Positions 7,847 to 14,114 of a stretch of DNA of 15,530 nt are shown here, in pieces. Below the pieces are notes generated by a model, which was not told where the DNA came from, did not search any database, and worked only from the letters and a program-made list of their open reading frames with translations. Source of the stretch: DATNPH01 sp036703315 (lineage in GTDB: Bacteria > Cyanobacteriota > Cyanobacteriia > Cyanobacteriales > Coleofasciculaceae); contig DATNPH010000090.1 of NCBI GenBank assembly GCA_036703315.1, forward strand, positions 1 through 15,530, in the 5' to 3' direction. Within the stretch, counting starts at the first letter, position 1. Each line of letters starts with the position of its first letter. The translations under genes were made by a program, and so were the position numbers.

Positions 7847-8353
7847 TTAGGCGATCGCTTTTTGTTGCGCCCAAAATTGTGCCACTCGTTGCTGCCACTT
7901 GTGCCAGCAGTCCATCACTTCGTCAGGGTCAAACCAAGTTAAACTCACTTCATCAGGAGTGGTCGTAATGAGTAGCGCGTGGTTGAGGCTTACTCCATAC
8001 TTCACACCGTACTGTCGGTTCAATGCTCCACAATATGCGGCTAACTGCAAGGGTTCATCGTAGAGGCGCTTAATCCTGTCGGCTGATTTGAATTCAATAA
8101 CGCAGGGGATGCCGTGATAACTGGCAACGCAGTCAACTCTGCCTGCATAGCCTTCGTAGTAGTGGAAAAGGTAGCCTTCAATCAGTCTGACATCATGGAT
8201 GTCTTGCAGAATGGGTAACAGGTTTTCCCAGTAGGGTTTGATGGAGTCAGGACAAGTGAAGGACTCATTGAGGAAGTAGCTTTTGATTAGGTTGTGGATG
8301 AGATTGCCGCGATCGCACTCTTCCCCCTTCCATCCAAAAAGCGATCGCAGCAA
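7847..8353 (-). CDS. PD-(D/E)XK-type exonuclease, N-terminally truncated and chimeric
   Basis: This 168-residue ORF carries an RGxxxH motif (R15-H20), an upstream Glu (E59, in VRLIEGYLFH), GRVD (D74), the core IEFKSA (E87-x-K89) and a Gln-helix (EPLQLAAY, Q103). These are the elements of the Cas4/RecB/MGME1-like PD-(D/E)XK exonuclease superfamily, which cut DNA ends using two metal ions. All catalytic residues appear present. The usual N-terminal 40-100 residues before RGxxxH are missing. The first dozen codons (LRSLFGWKGEE) are instead encoded by the repeat that also flanks the toxin-antitoxin pair, and the join falls at or near a HIP1 octamer. Whether it is expressed is doubtful, since no ribosome-binding site is clear; the original start was lost. 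A related MGME1-like family is more likely than Cas4, as no Cys cluster is seen. Confidence 0.75.
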   Translation of the reverse strand: MLRSLFGWKGEECDRGNLIHNLIKSYFLNESFTCPDSIKPYWENLLPILQDIHDVRLIEGYLFHYYEGYAGRVDCVASYHGIPCVIEFKSADRIKRLYDEPLQLAAYCGALNRQYGVKYGVSLNHALLITTTPDEVSLTWFDPDEVMDCWHKWQQRVAQFWAQQKAIA

Positions 8354-8406
8354 GCAACCACCAAAATAATGACATTGAATCTACTGTTAACAGTGAGCTA
8401 TCAAAC

Positions 8407-8529
8407 ATGAGTACAGTTCAAATCGAGATTCCTGAAGAAGTTTTAATCAGCCTCAAAGAAACACCCAAAACAATTTCAAGAGAACTCCGTATCTTGGCGG
8501 CTGTAAAGCTGTTTGAGTGGAATTCCTGA
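8407..8529 (+). pseudogene. UPF0175-type antitoxin relic with a 52-bp deletion
   Basis: The frame MSTVQIEIPEEVLISLKETP continues to AAVKLFEWNS and stops after 40 residues. Apart from a few substitutions it matches the intact antitoxin at 11419-11670. The bases equivalent to 11529-11580 are missing, which removes the helix-turn-helix region (GKLSSGRAAQLADMSR) and shifts the frame. The upstream leader (8341-8406) also matches 11354-11418. It is a duplicate that decayed by deletion. Confidence 0.88.
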
Positions 8530-8589
8530 TGCTACTGGGGCGTTATTAGGTATCTCCCTTCTCCTTAACAACTGAGCAACTAGAGCAGG

Positions 8590-8652
8590 ATGTCAACAAA
8601 GCCTGAAACTCTGGTCATTGTCAACACATCACCACTGCTCTATCTTTACTAG
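8590..8652 (+). pseudogene. 5' fragment of the DUF3368-type toxin gene (relic 1)
   Basis: This encodes the beginning of the toxin (PETLVIVNTSPLLYLY, then stop). It follows the antitoxin relic in the same arrangement as the intact pair. The internal ATG used by the intact copy at 11663 is AAG here. After 20 codons it runs into a minus-strand GMC fragment, so the toxin body is gone. Confidence 0.85.
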
Positions 8653-8742
8653 CTGCTCGATTAAGCGATCACCCACTCGCAAAGCATTGGCAATGGCTGT
8701 TAATCCGAGACTCACACTGGCATGAGATGGGAAAAAACTGTA
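8653..8742 (-). pseudogene. Fragment of a GMC oxidoreductase C-terminus (copy 2)
   Basis: On the minus strand this reads SFFPSHASVSLGLTAIANAL and RVGDRLIEQL, matching the tail of the intact GMC gene. It is joined directly to the toxin fragment, at a place where both parents share the bases TTAC/TTACT. Its stop codon is lost and the frame runs into antisense toxin sequence. Confidence 0.85.
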
Positions 8743-8947
8743 CCCATGCCACAATTGAGGAATCGACCATTGATCCAACAGCCGAACAAGCTTTAGCCTG
8801 TCTGCACGTCTGCCATATGTTGTCCAACTGCTGCCGGGACATCCAGTCGCATAGCAGAGGAAGCAATCAGGGAAAGAGCCAAAATAGACAGCAAAAACCA
8901 AAAAGAAGAGAACTGGTATTAAATTAACAGTAAAAAGATAGGATGAG
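8743..8947. other. Region before the coiled-coil cassette
   Basis: No gene is recognised. A plus-strand frame contains ATIEESTIDPTAEQALACLH and a minus-strand one reads DWMSRQQLDNIWQTCRQAKA; either may be residue of an older gene, but neither matches a family I know. The last 60 bases are AT-rich and should hold the cassette promoter. AGGA at 8940-8943 is the likely ribosome-binding site, close to the ATG at 8948 and better spaced for the TTG at 8951. Confidence 0.4.
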
Positions 8948-9859
8948 ATGTTGAATTTCTTGTTTAAAGGTCTGGTTAAAAAATTAGAGCGTTCTGCCAA
9001 AGAAGTTTCACGGGATTTTGTGAAATCGACTGGCAAAGAGATTGGTGATTTGTTTGATGAAAAGCTTTACCCCTTAGCTGACAAGCTAGACTACATTGCT
9101 ACAAAAAGGATTAAACAAGCGATAGATGACACGGACAAATTAGAAAATAAGATTAAAGCTGATATTGACTCTCTGCTTGATAATGCCGATGAAAAAGTTA
9201 GGCATAACTTGGAAAAAATCGATCAAGTACGTGAGACAGCACTTAGGGATGTAAGAGAAACTATTGGGCAAACGGATATCTATTTAGAAAATCGAATTAA
9301 CCAAATTTCGCTAGCAGTAATGCAGTGCTTAAACTCAACTCAAGAAATTACTAATAATACCTTAGCAGAAATCAATGGCTTAGAAGAAAAATTATTTCAA
9401 GATGCAAATCAGATTGTTGACAAAATAGACGAAGCTATAGATGGAAAACTTGAACTAATTCGGAATGAATTAAGAAGGTATTTGGCTCATGCTTTGCCAA
9501 ATCCTTTTGATAAATGTAGACAGAGGCTAAAAATAGGACTTAAGCCTGGTGCTAGGCTTTCGGATATTGAGCTATATGAACTCAACGAGTGCTATGAACT
9601 AAGCAAATTAAATGAGAACACTTCTATTGACGAAGTACTGAAGATTTACGGACAACTTCAACAAAATGCAGCGATGATGGCTGCTTTAGTAAAAAAATCT
9701 CCAGAGTTGAAAAGGAGAGCTATTCAAGACTGGCTCAAGTATGGTGTGCTTTGTGAATTTTGGCACGACACAATGAAAAGCTATAACTATACAGATTCTC
9801 TTGTGCTAGAACATGAAAAGCCACAGCGATTTTTGGCAGGAGAGGTCTTTTATGAGTAA
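8948..9859 (+). CDS. Coiled-coil protein of unknown family, first gene of cassette
   Basis: This 303-residue protein falls into two parts. Residues 1-180 are almost continuous charged amphipathic helix (for example EKLYPLADKLDYIATKRIKQ, IDDTDKLENKIKADIDSLLD and LEKIDQVRETALRDVRETIG), predicting a long coiled coil or helical rod. Residues 181-303 start PNPFDKCRQRLKIGLKPG and look globular and helical, with KSPELKRRAIQDWLKYGVLC and ending in FYE. The first residues (MLNFLFKGLVKKL) are hydrophobic enough to be an amphipathic membrane anchor, but there is no true signal peptide. Its end overlaps the next gene by 8 bases, implying translational coupling. Base composition is AT-richer than the flanking genes, suggesting transfer. 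I do not recognise a function. Confidence 0.85.
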   Translation: MLNFLFKGLVKKLERSAKEVSRDFVKSTGKEIGDLFDEKLYPLADKLDYIATKRIKQAIDDTDKLENKIKADIDSLLDNADEKVRHNLEKIDQVRETALRDVRETIGQTDIYLENRINQISLAVMQCLNSTQEITNNTLAEINGLEEKLFQDANQIVDKIDEAIDGKLELIRNELRRYLAHALPNPFDKCRQRLKIGLKPGARLSDIELYELNECYELSKLNENTSIDEVLKIYGQLQQNAAMMAALVKKSPELKRRAIQDWLKYGVLCEFWHDTMKSYNYTDSLVLEHEKPQRFLAGEVFYE

Positions 9860-10307
9860 AGCTGGTGCTAATGATTGGAAAACGCCGCTAGGGTATTACG
9901 AAAGAGCGATCGCAGAATTAAGAAAGACGCGAGAAGAGTTTCAGGTAGAGTTACAAAGCCTGAAAGAGATGCAGGCTTCTATGATTGAGCTACCAAAATT
10001 AAAAGCAGATATTGACTTTCTTCAACTAGAAATACAGTCACTTAAAGCAGAACTTCAAGCTACAAACGATGACCTTACAACTACCCGAAAGACTGCCATT
10101 GAAGCTCAGGCTAGAGTAGAGTATGTCGAAACTGGGGCTGATGTTTCTCAAACAGAAATACAGGTTATTAAAGCAGAAATTAACAGAATGAAGGAGTATC
10201 TGGTAACTGTCGAAAGAGTCGCTAATAATCTCCCTCTTATAGAGCTAATGTGGGTCAAAGAGAACTACACACGATTGAGGCAGATATTGAAGCTGTTTGG
10301 GCGATAA
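9852..10307 (+). CDS. Coiled-coil protein with WKTPLGYYERAIAELRK module, second gene of cassette
   Basis: I place the start at the ATG at 9852 (151 residues). GGAGAGG lies 6 bases upstream, and the sequence MSKAGANDWKTPLGYY then lines up with the start of the third gene. The frame is open 13 codons further up. The N-terminal 40 residues are a conserved module (WKTPLGYYERAIAELRK). The rest (about 41-140) is a heptad-rich coiled coil with KADIDFLQLEIQSLKAELQA. It ends YTRLRQILKLFGR and lacks the C-terminal Trp repeats of the third gene. It overlaps the preceding gene (ATGAGTAA, 8 bases). The function is unknown; a partner binding through the coil to the other two proteins is plausible but only inference. 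Confidence 0.82.
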   Translation: MSKAGANDWKTPLGYYERAIAELRKTREEFQVELQSLKEMQASMIELPKLKADIDFLQLEIQSLKAELQATNDDLTTTRKTAIEAQARVEYVETGADVSQTEIQVIKAEINRMKEYLVTVERVANNLPLIELMWVKENYTRLRQILKLFGR

Positions 10308-10421
10308 GCGAAGGAAGTATCATAGGCTCAAGTTCCTTTTCTAGGATTGAAAAAACTTGTAGGTTTAGTTCACAATCGATTACGGTTGAAATTTTTACTT
10401 TGCATTTTGAAAGCATTTGTT

Positions 10422-11066
10422 ATGACTAAATCTGGTACTAATGAGTGGAAAACGCCGCTAGGATATTACGAAAGAGCGATCGCAGAACTAAGAAAGGCAC
10501 GAGAAGAGTTTCAGGCAGAACTAGAGGCATTGAGAGAGCTTCAAGATTCTCATGCAAATTTAAAAGCAGAGCTAGAGACTACTAAAGAAGAACTTCAAAA
10601 GACTAAAGCAGACCTTCATCATACCAATCAACGCCTTGAAAAACTAGAGAATATAGTAAGCGAAGCTCAAGAAATAACTAATTCTGCTCAGTTTGAAGTT
10701 AAGGCAGCTCAAGACGCAGCTAATACCGCTCAGTCTGAAGTTGAGTCACTTAAAAATGAAATTAAAAATGGCACAATTGTTGCTCAGAAAGCAATGATGT
10801 TACAGGGCAAAGACGACCAACACTGGATGAAATTCCGTAAACTCGATAGCGTAAATCATCATTGCTTCCAAATATGGAAAAGCGATGATACGTGGCATGA
10901 TGATATTCGCGTCAAGGCAGCAATATTTTTACGAGCAAGAGATGATTACCATTGGATGGGATGCAAATACGTTGATGAAAAAAACTACGATGTATTCTAT
11001 GTGTGGAGATGGAATAATACATGGCAATCCACAGTTCGTGTTAGAGCAGCGAGAAAATTACTATAG
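10422..11066 (+). CDS. Coiled-coil protein with two 43-residue Trp-rich repeats, third gene of cassette
   Basis: From the ATG at 10422 the protein has 214 residues; a longer frame from 10347 is open, but homology with the second gene supports this start. Residues 1-40 repeat the module (WKTPLGYYERAIAELRK), with about 85% identical DNA over the first 80 bases. Residues 35-120 are coiled coil. Residues 125-167 and 168-210 are two tandem repeats of exactly 43 residues that align without gaps, with 16 identities. The shared pattern is DD-x-HWM, then D..N...F..W, then TW....RV.AA. The repeats are rich in Trp and aromatic residues, suggesting a small beta-rich binding domain, perhaps for carbohydrate or nucleic acid; that is inference. 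The ribosome-binding site is weak. 114 bases separate it from the second gene. Confidence 0.85.
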   Translation: MTKSGTNEWKTPLGYYERAIAELRKAREEFQAELEALRELQDSHANLKAELETTKEELQKTKADLHHTNQRLEKLENIVSEAQEITNSAQFEVKAAQDAANTAQSEVESLKNEIKNGTIVAQKAMMLQGKDDQHWMKFRKLDSVNHHCFQIWKSDDTWHDDIRVKAAIFLRARDDYHWMGCKYVDEKNYDVFYVWRWNNTWQSTVRVRAARKLL

Positions 11067-11077
11067 AAACTGCTGCT

Positions 11078-11167
11078 GTTAACACATCGCCACTGCTCTA
11101 TCTTCACCAAGTATCAGGAGAGTAAGGTTTGTCTCCCAGAAAAGAGGACGCGATCGCACTCTCCCCT
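11078..11167 (+). pseudogene. Toxin-gene relic 2: 5' end fused to 3' flank
   Basis: Bases 11078-11112 match the toxin start (the part encoding VNTSPLLYLY) at 11684-11718. They are joined directly to TCAGGAGAGTAAGG and following bases, which match the end of the toxin gene and its downstream DNA at 12309-12360. About 590 bases of toxin body (as counted in the MITE-bearing copy) are missing. The relic lies just behind the coiled-coil cassette, whose other side is bordered by relic 1. Confidence 0.8.
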
Positions 11168-11330
11168 CGGGTGCATCCCAAAGTTGCAAATTGCCTACAG
11201 ACTAGAAGTCTGAGGCTATACAAACTAAACCCGCAAGGCAAGGGTTTTAAGACAGTCCGCGCAGGCGGACATCGTTTGTGTAGCCGCGATTTCCAATCGC
11301 CAGGTACTTTTGCAAAAACGGGATGCTCCC
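11168..11330 (-). mobile_element. MITE-like element, copy A (163 bp)
   Basis: The element runs from CGGGTGCATCCC to GGGATGCTCCC and is bordered on both sides by CTCCCCT (11161-11167 and 11331-11337), a perfect 7-bp target duplication. Uninterrupted versions of the target occur near 8316-8330 and 12352-12366, so the insertion is confirmed by comparison. Its ends are inverted repeats based on GCATCCC. Inside are GTCCGC-GCGGAC and GCGATT-AATCGC hairpins. It is the reverse-complement relative of copy B. It has no coding capacity, so it depends on a transposase elsewhere. Confidence 0.88.
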
Positions 11331-11418
11331 CTCCCCTCATCCATCCAAAACGCGAGCGCAGCAAGCAGCCACCAAAATAATTGACATTGAATCTATTCTT
11401 AACAGTGAGCTATCAAAA

Positions 11419-11670
11419 ATGAGTACAGTTCAAATCGAGATTCCTGAAGAAGTGTTAATCAGCCTTAAAGAAACACCCGAAACAATTTCAAGAGAACTCC
11501 GTATCTTGGCGGCGGTAAAGCTGTTTGAACTGGGTAAATTATCATCAGGACGCGCTGCTCAATTGGCGGATATGTCACGAGTGGAATTCCTGATGCTACT
11601 GGGGCGTTATCAGGTATCCCCCTTCTCCTTAACAACTGAACAACTAGAGCAGGATGTCAACAATGCCTGA
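11419..11670 (+). CDS. UPF0175-family antitoxin
   Basis: This 83-residue protein starts MSTVQIEIPEEVLISLKETP. It carries a helix-turn-helix-like stretch, LFELGKLSSGRAAQLADMSR, followed by VEFLMLLGRYQVSP, which is the UPF0175 family pattern. UPF0175 proteins pair with DUF3368 PIN-like toxins, as here: the toxin start overlaps its last 8 bases. It would bind DNA and neutralise the toxin in the cytoplasm. I chose the ATG at 11419 because the relic copy shows the same start at 8407 with homologous leader sequence; the frame is open further up but through non-coding repeat. The gene is intact while its toxin is interrupted, so it is probably an orphan antitoxin. Confidence 0.9.
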   Translation: MSTVQIEIPEEVLISLKETPETISRELRILAAVKLFELGKLSSGRAAQLADMSRVEFLMLLGRYQVSPFSLTTEQLEQDVNNA

Positions 11671-12320
11671 AACTCTGGTCATTGTCAACACATCTCCACT
11701 GCTCTATCTTTACCAGGTAAACTGTCTAGAATTACTGCAACAACTCTACAGCACGATTACAGTACCGCCAGCAGTTCCGCAAGAACTAGAAACTGGCAAA
11801 CGGCAAGGGGTTGATGAGGTGCATCCCAATTTTGCAAAAATACTTGGCGATTGGAAATCGCGGCTATAAAGACGAAGTCCGCCTACGCGGACTCAATTGA
11901 GCCTGCGGCGGCAGGCTTTGTTTGTGTAGCCCCAGACTTCTAGTCTGTGGGGAATTTGCCAAATTGGGATGCTTCCGAGTTAATGTGCCAGAAGTCAACT
12001 CTATCGAATGGATTCAAATTCGCCCAGTTGCATCAGCAACAATTATCCCTACTGTCATCGATTTAGGACAAGGCGAGGCTGAGGTGATTGCTTTGGGTTT
12101 AGAAAACCCCGGTAGCTTGCTGGTTTTTGATGATAGCTTGGCGCGACGAATCGCTGATTTGTATGGATTAAAATACACAGGCACTCTTGGTGTATTGGTA
12201 AAAGCCAAACAGTCAGGATATCTCTCAGCCGTAGCACCAGTTATTAACATGCTTCGCAGTAAAGGTATGTGGTTGAGTGACAAAATCATCAGTGATGTTC
12301 TGCGATTGTCAGGAGAGTAG
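11663..12320 (+). pseudogene. DUF3368 (PIN-like) toxin interrupted by a MITE
   Basis: The first part (11663-11815) encodes PETLVIVNTSPLLYLYQVNC and then VPPAVPQELETGKRQGVD. The second (from 11985) encodes VPEVNSIEWIQIRPV, VIDLGQGEAEVIALGLENPG, LLVFDDSLARRIADLYGLKY and TGTLGVLVKAKQSGYLSAVA, to a stop at 12320. These are the N-terminal NTSPLL strand, the GQGEAEVI acidic motif and the DDSLARR motif of DUF3368 proteins. They are related to VapC nucleases, which cut RNA. A 162-bp element sits between the two parts and brings a stop at 11867-11869. Taking out the element plus one target copy (169 bases) rejoins the frame as QGVDVPEV. The preferred start is the ATG at 11663, with AGGA 8 bases before it; the ATG at 11654 is also possible. 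The toxin is almost certainly inactive. Confidence 0.93.
11817..11978 (+). mobile_element. MITE-like element, copy B (162 bp), inside the toxin gene
   Basis: The ends are GCATCCCAATTTTGCAAA (11821-11838) and TTTGCCAAATTGGGATGC (11955-11972), inverted repeats matching at 17 of 18 bases. Flanking GTTGATG (11810-11816) and GTTAATG (11979-11985) form a 7-bp target duplication with one mismatch. Inside are three hairpins: GTCCGC-CTAC-GCGGAC, GCCTGC-GGCG-GCAGGC and CAGACT-TCT-AGTCTG. It is homologous to copy A in reverse orientation along its length, with an internal stretch that differs. It contains no gene. Confidence 0.9.
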
Positions 12321-12416
12321 GGTTTGACTCCCAGAAACGAGGAAGCGATCGCACTCTCCCCCCATCCATCCAAAAAGCGATCGCCCAATATCTCAATCAC
12401 CCAGGTAATGAACGCC

Positions 12417-13919
12417 TTACTGCAACTGCTCGATTAAGCGATCGCCCACGCGCAACGCATTGGCAATAACCGTTAAGCCGGGACTCACACTGGCATGAGA
12501 TGGGAAAAAACTGCTGTCTACCACATACAGATTATGCACGTCGTGGGCACGACAGTTCAGATCCAACACAGAAGTCGCTGGGTCTTCTCCCAACCGACAG
12601 GTACCGCACTGATGAGCAACGACCTGTACAGGCATATCACTGCGAGGATGGGTTGTGCGGTTAAATACATTGGGCTGAGACTGCTCAACGCTTTTCAAGA
12701 CATCAACCCAACGATATACTAAGCGATCGTGCGCTTCTACATTATTCGCCGTGTAATCAATTCGCAGTTTGTCTCCCACATAGCGAACGCGATTGTCGGG
12801 ATGGGGCAAGTCTTCCGTTTTCAGCCACCAACCGATTGAATGGGTTGCCAACTGCCGCAAGCCAAAATTTGGCATAAGTCTAGACAATGCTGATAAAACA
12901 GGGGGGGCTTCTGCAAAAATGACATCTTGAAAAATACCGCCAGAGTTTTGCACATGACCCATCGGATACGGAAAATTTTTGTCTCCCCAATAAAAATCAT
13001 TTAGCCCTAATGTGCGGGAAAATGACGCAGAATTAGCGCTAGAGGTTAACTGCACCACAACCGACAGCAGTTGTTTCATCAAATTTCGCCCCACCTGATT
13101 AGAGCCATTTGCAATCCCATTGGGGTGTTTTTCGTTAGCAGATCGCAGCAGCAATGCCGCCGAATTCACGGCACCACAGGCAAGCACCACAATATCGCCT
13201 AAAAACAAATAGGACTGTTCCCCAATTTTTGCCTCAACCGCCTTGATCTCTGAACCGGATGGATTGGTATGCAGACAAACGACTTTGGCAGAAGTTTTGA
13301 GCATCACATTTTCGCTTTTGAGGACTGGGCTAACTCCAGTGTCTTCAGCATCGGTTCTGCCCTGATCTCCCAACCCTAGCGGTAAATGAACGGGATGCAA
13401 CCCCTGCTTAGAAAGAGTATCGCCAATGCGTTGCAGCATCGGTTCATGGGCAACTTCTGGAAACGGATAGGCTTCACTATGGGCTGGCTCGGTGGGGTCA
13501 TCTGCAACTTTACCGTGTACTTGATACAGCTTCTCGGCTTCTGTGTAGTAAGGCTCAAAGTCCTGATATTTCAACGCCCATGCGGGAGAAACCCCACTCT
13601 GATGCTGCACTTGCTCAAAGTCACGTTCGCGCATTCTTTGCAAAACGCCATTCCAGATTTTTGTATTGCCACCAACCGCATAATACGTTTGTGGATAAAA
13701 CGGCTCTCCTGTATTGTCCTGCCAGGATTCAGGGGCATGAAATTGCTCTTTCTTAAAAACTTCTGTATCGACCAACTCTGAGCTTTCGCGATAGATTAGT
13801 TCTCCTCTATCTAGCAGCAAGATCTTCTTACCAGTTGGTGCCAGCTTCCGCGCCAGCGTCCCGCCACCTGCACCCGTGCCAACAATAATTACGTCATAGT
13901 ATTGGTCATCAATTATCAT
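12417..13919 (-). CDS. GMC-family FAD-dependent oxidoreductase
   Basis: This 500-residue flavoenzyme of the glucose-methanol-choline family oxidises an alcohol or sugar group using FAD. Evidence: the N-terminal Rossmann fold VIIVGTGAGGGTLARKLA (GxGxxG at 14-19) with LLLDRGE after it. Further on are NTKIWNGVLQRMRERDFEQ (FAD and substrate region) and the GMC signature LACGAVNSAALLLRSA. The C-terminal domain has HQCGTCRLG (H436) and VVDSSFFPSHASVSPGLT, where H475 is the likely catalytic base. Length and order of motifs are complete. There is no signal peptide. The substrate cannot be told. Its 3' end exists as two further fragments at 7682 and 8653. A heptamer repeat lies directly upstream. GGAG lies about 6 bases before the ATG. 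Confidence 0.93.
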   Translation of the reverse strand: MIIDDQYYDVIIVGTGAGGGTLARKLAPTGKKILLLDRGELIYRESSELVDTEVFKKEQFHAPESWQDNTGEPFYPQTYYAVGGNTKIWNGVLQRMRERDFEQVQHQSGVSPAWALKYQDFEPYYTEAEKLYQVHGKVADDPTEPAHSEAYPFPEVAHEPMLQRIGDTLSKQGLHPVHLPLGLGDQGRTDAEDTGVSPVLKSENVMLKTSAKVVCLHTNPSGSEIKAVEAKIGEQSYLFLGDIVVLACGAVNSAALLLRSANEKHPNGIANGSNQVGRNLMKQLLSVVVQLTSSANSASFSRTLGLNDFYWGDKNFPYPMGHVQNSGGIFQDVIFAEAPPVLSALSRLMPNFGLRQLATHSIGWWLKTEDLPHPDNRVRYVGDKLRIDYTANNVEAHDRLVYRWVDVLKSVEQSQPNVFNRTTHPRSDMPVQVVAHQCGTCRLGEDPATSVLDLNCRAHDVHNLYVVDSSFFPSHASVSPGLTVIANALRVGDRLIEQLQ

Positions 13920-13949
13920 AGGAGTCTCCTGTTAGGGGTAGGGGATAAG

Positions 13950-14084
13950 GGAAGGCAGAGGGCAGAAGGCAGAAGGTGGTAAAAGGCAGAGGGCAGAGGG
14001 CGGTAGGAGGCAGAAGGTAGGGGGCAGAGGGCAGGAGGTGGAAGGTGGTGGAAGGTGGTAGAAGGTGGTAGGTAGCGGGAAGAC
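13950..14084 (+). repeat. Heptamer tandem-repeat tract
   Basis: Imperfect 7-bp units GGCAGAG, GGCAGAA, GGTGGTA, GGTAGGG and GGTGGAA follow one another across about 135 bases between the GMC gene start and the four-helix gene. The tract is strongly purine-biased on the plus strand. It belongs to the short tandemly repeated sequences known from filamentous and related cyanobacteria. It would separate the two divergent promoters. Confidence 0.85.
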
Positions 14085-14114
14085 TAGAAATAGGATGTTA
14101 CTTGGATATTAGTG

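Noticed and set aside
7847..8353. Cas4 of a CRISPR system
   Set aside because: No Cys cluster, no array and no other cas genes; the motifs fit the wider PD-(D/E)XK exonucleases.
8629..9036. 135-codon minus-strand frame with a hydrophobic stretch
   Set aside because: It begins inside the opposite strand of the first coiled-coil gene and ends in the GMC fragment and antisense toxin, so it is a mosaic by chance.
11104..11380. Two overlapping frames of more than 80 codons on opposite strands
   Set aside because: They are made of MITE copy A and repeat DNA; the element explains them.
11922..12320. Separate 132-residue gene
   Set aside because: It is the second half of the interrupted toxin, with its first codons supplied by the MITE.
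13950..14084. CRISPR array
   Set aside because: The units are contiguous 7-mers without unique spacers.
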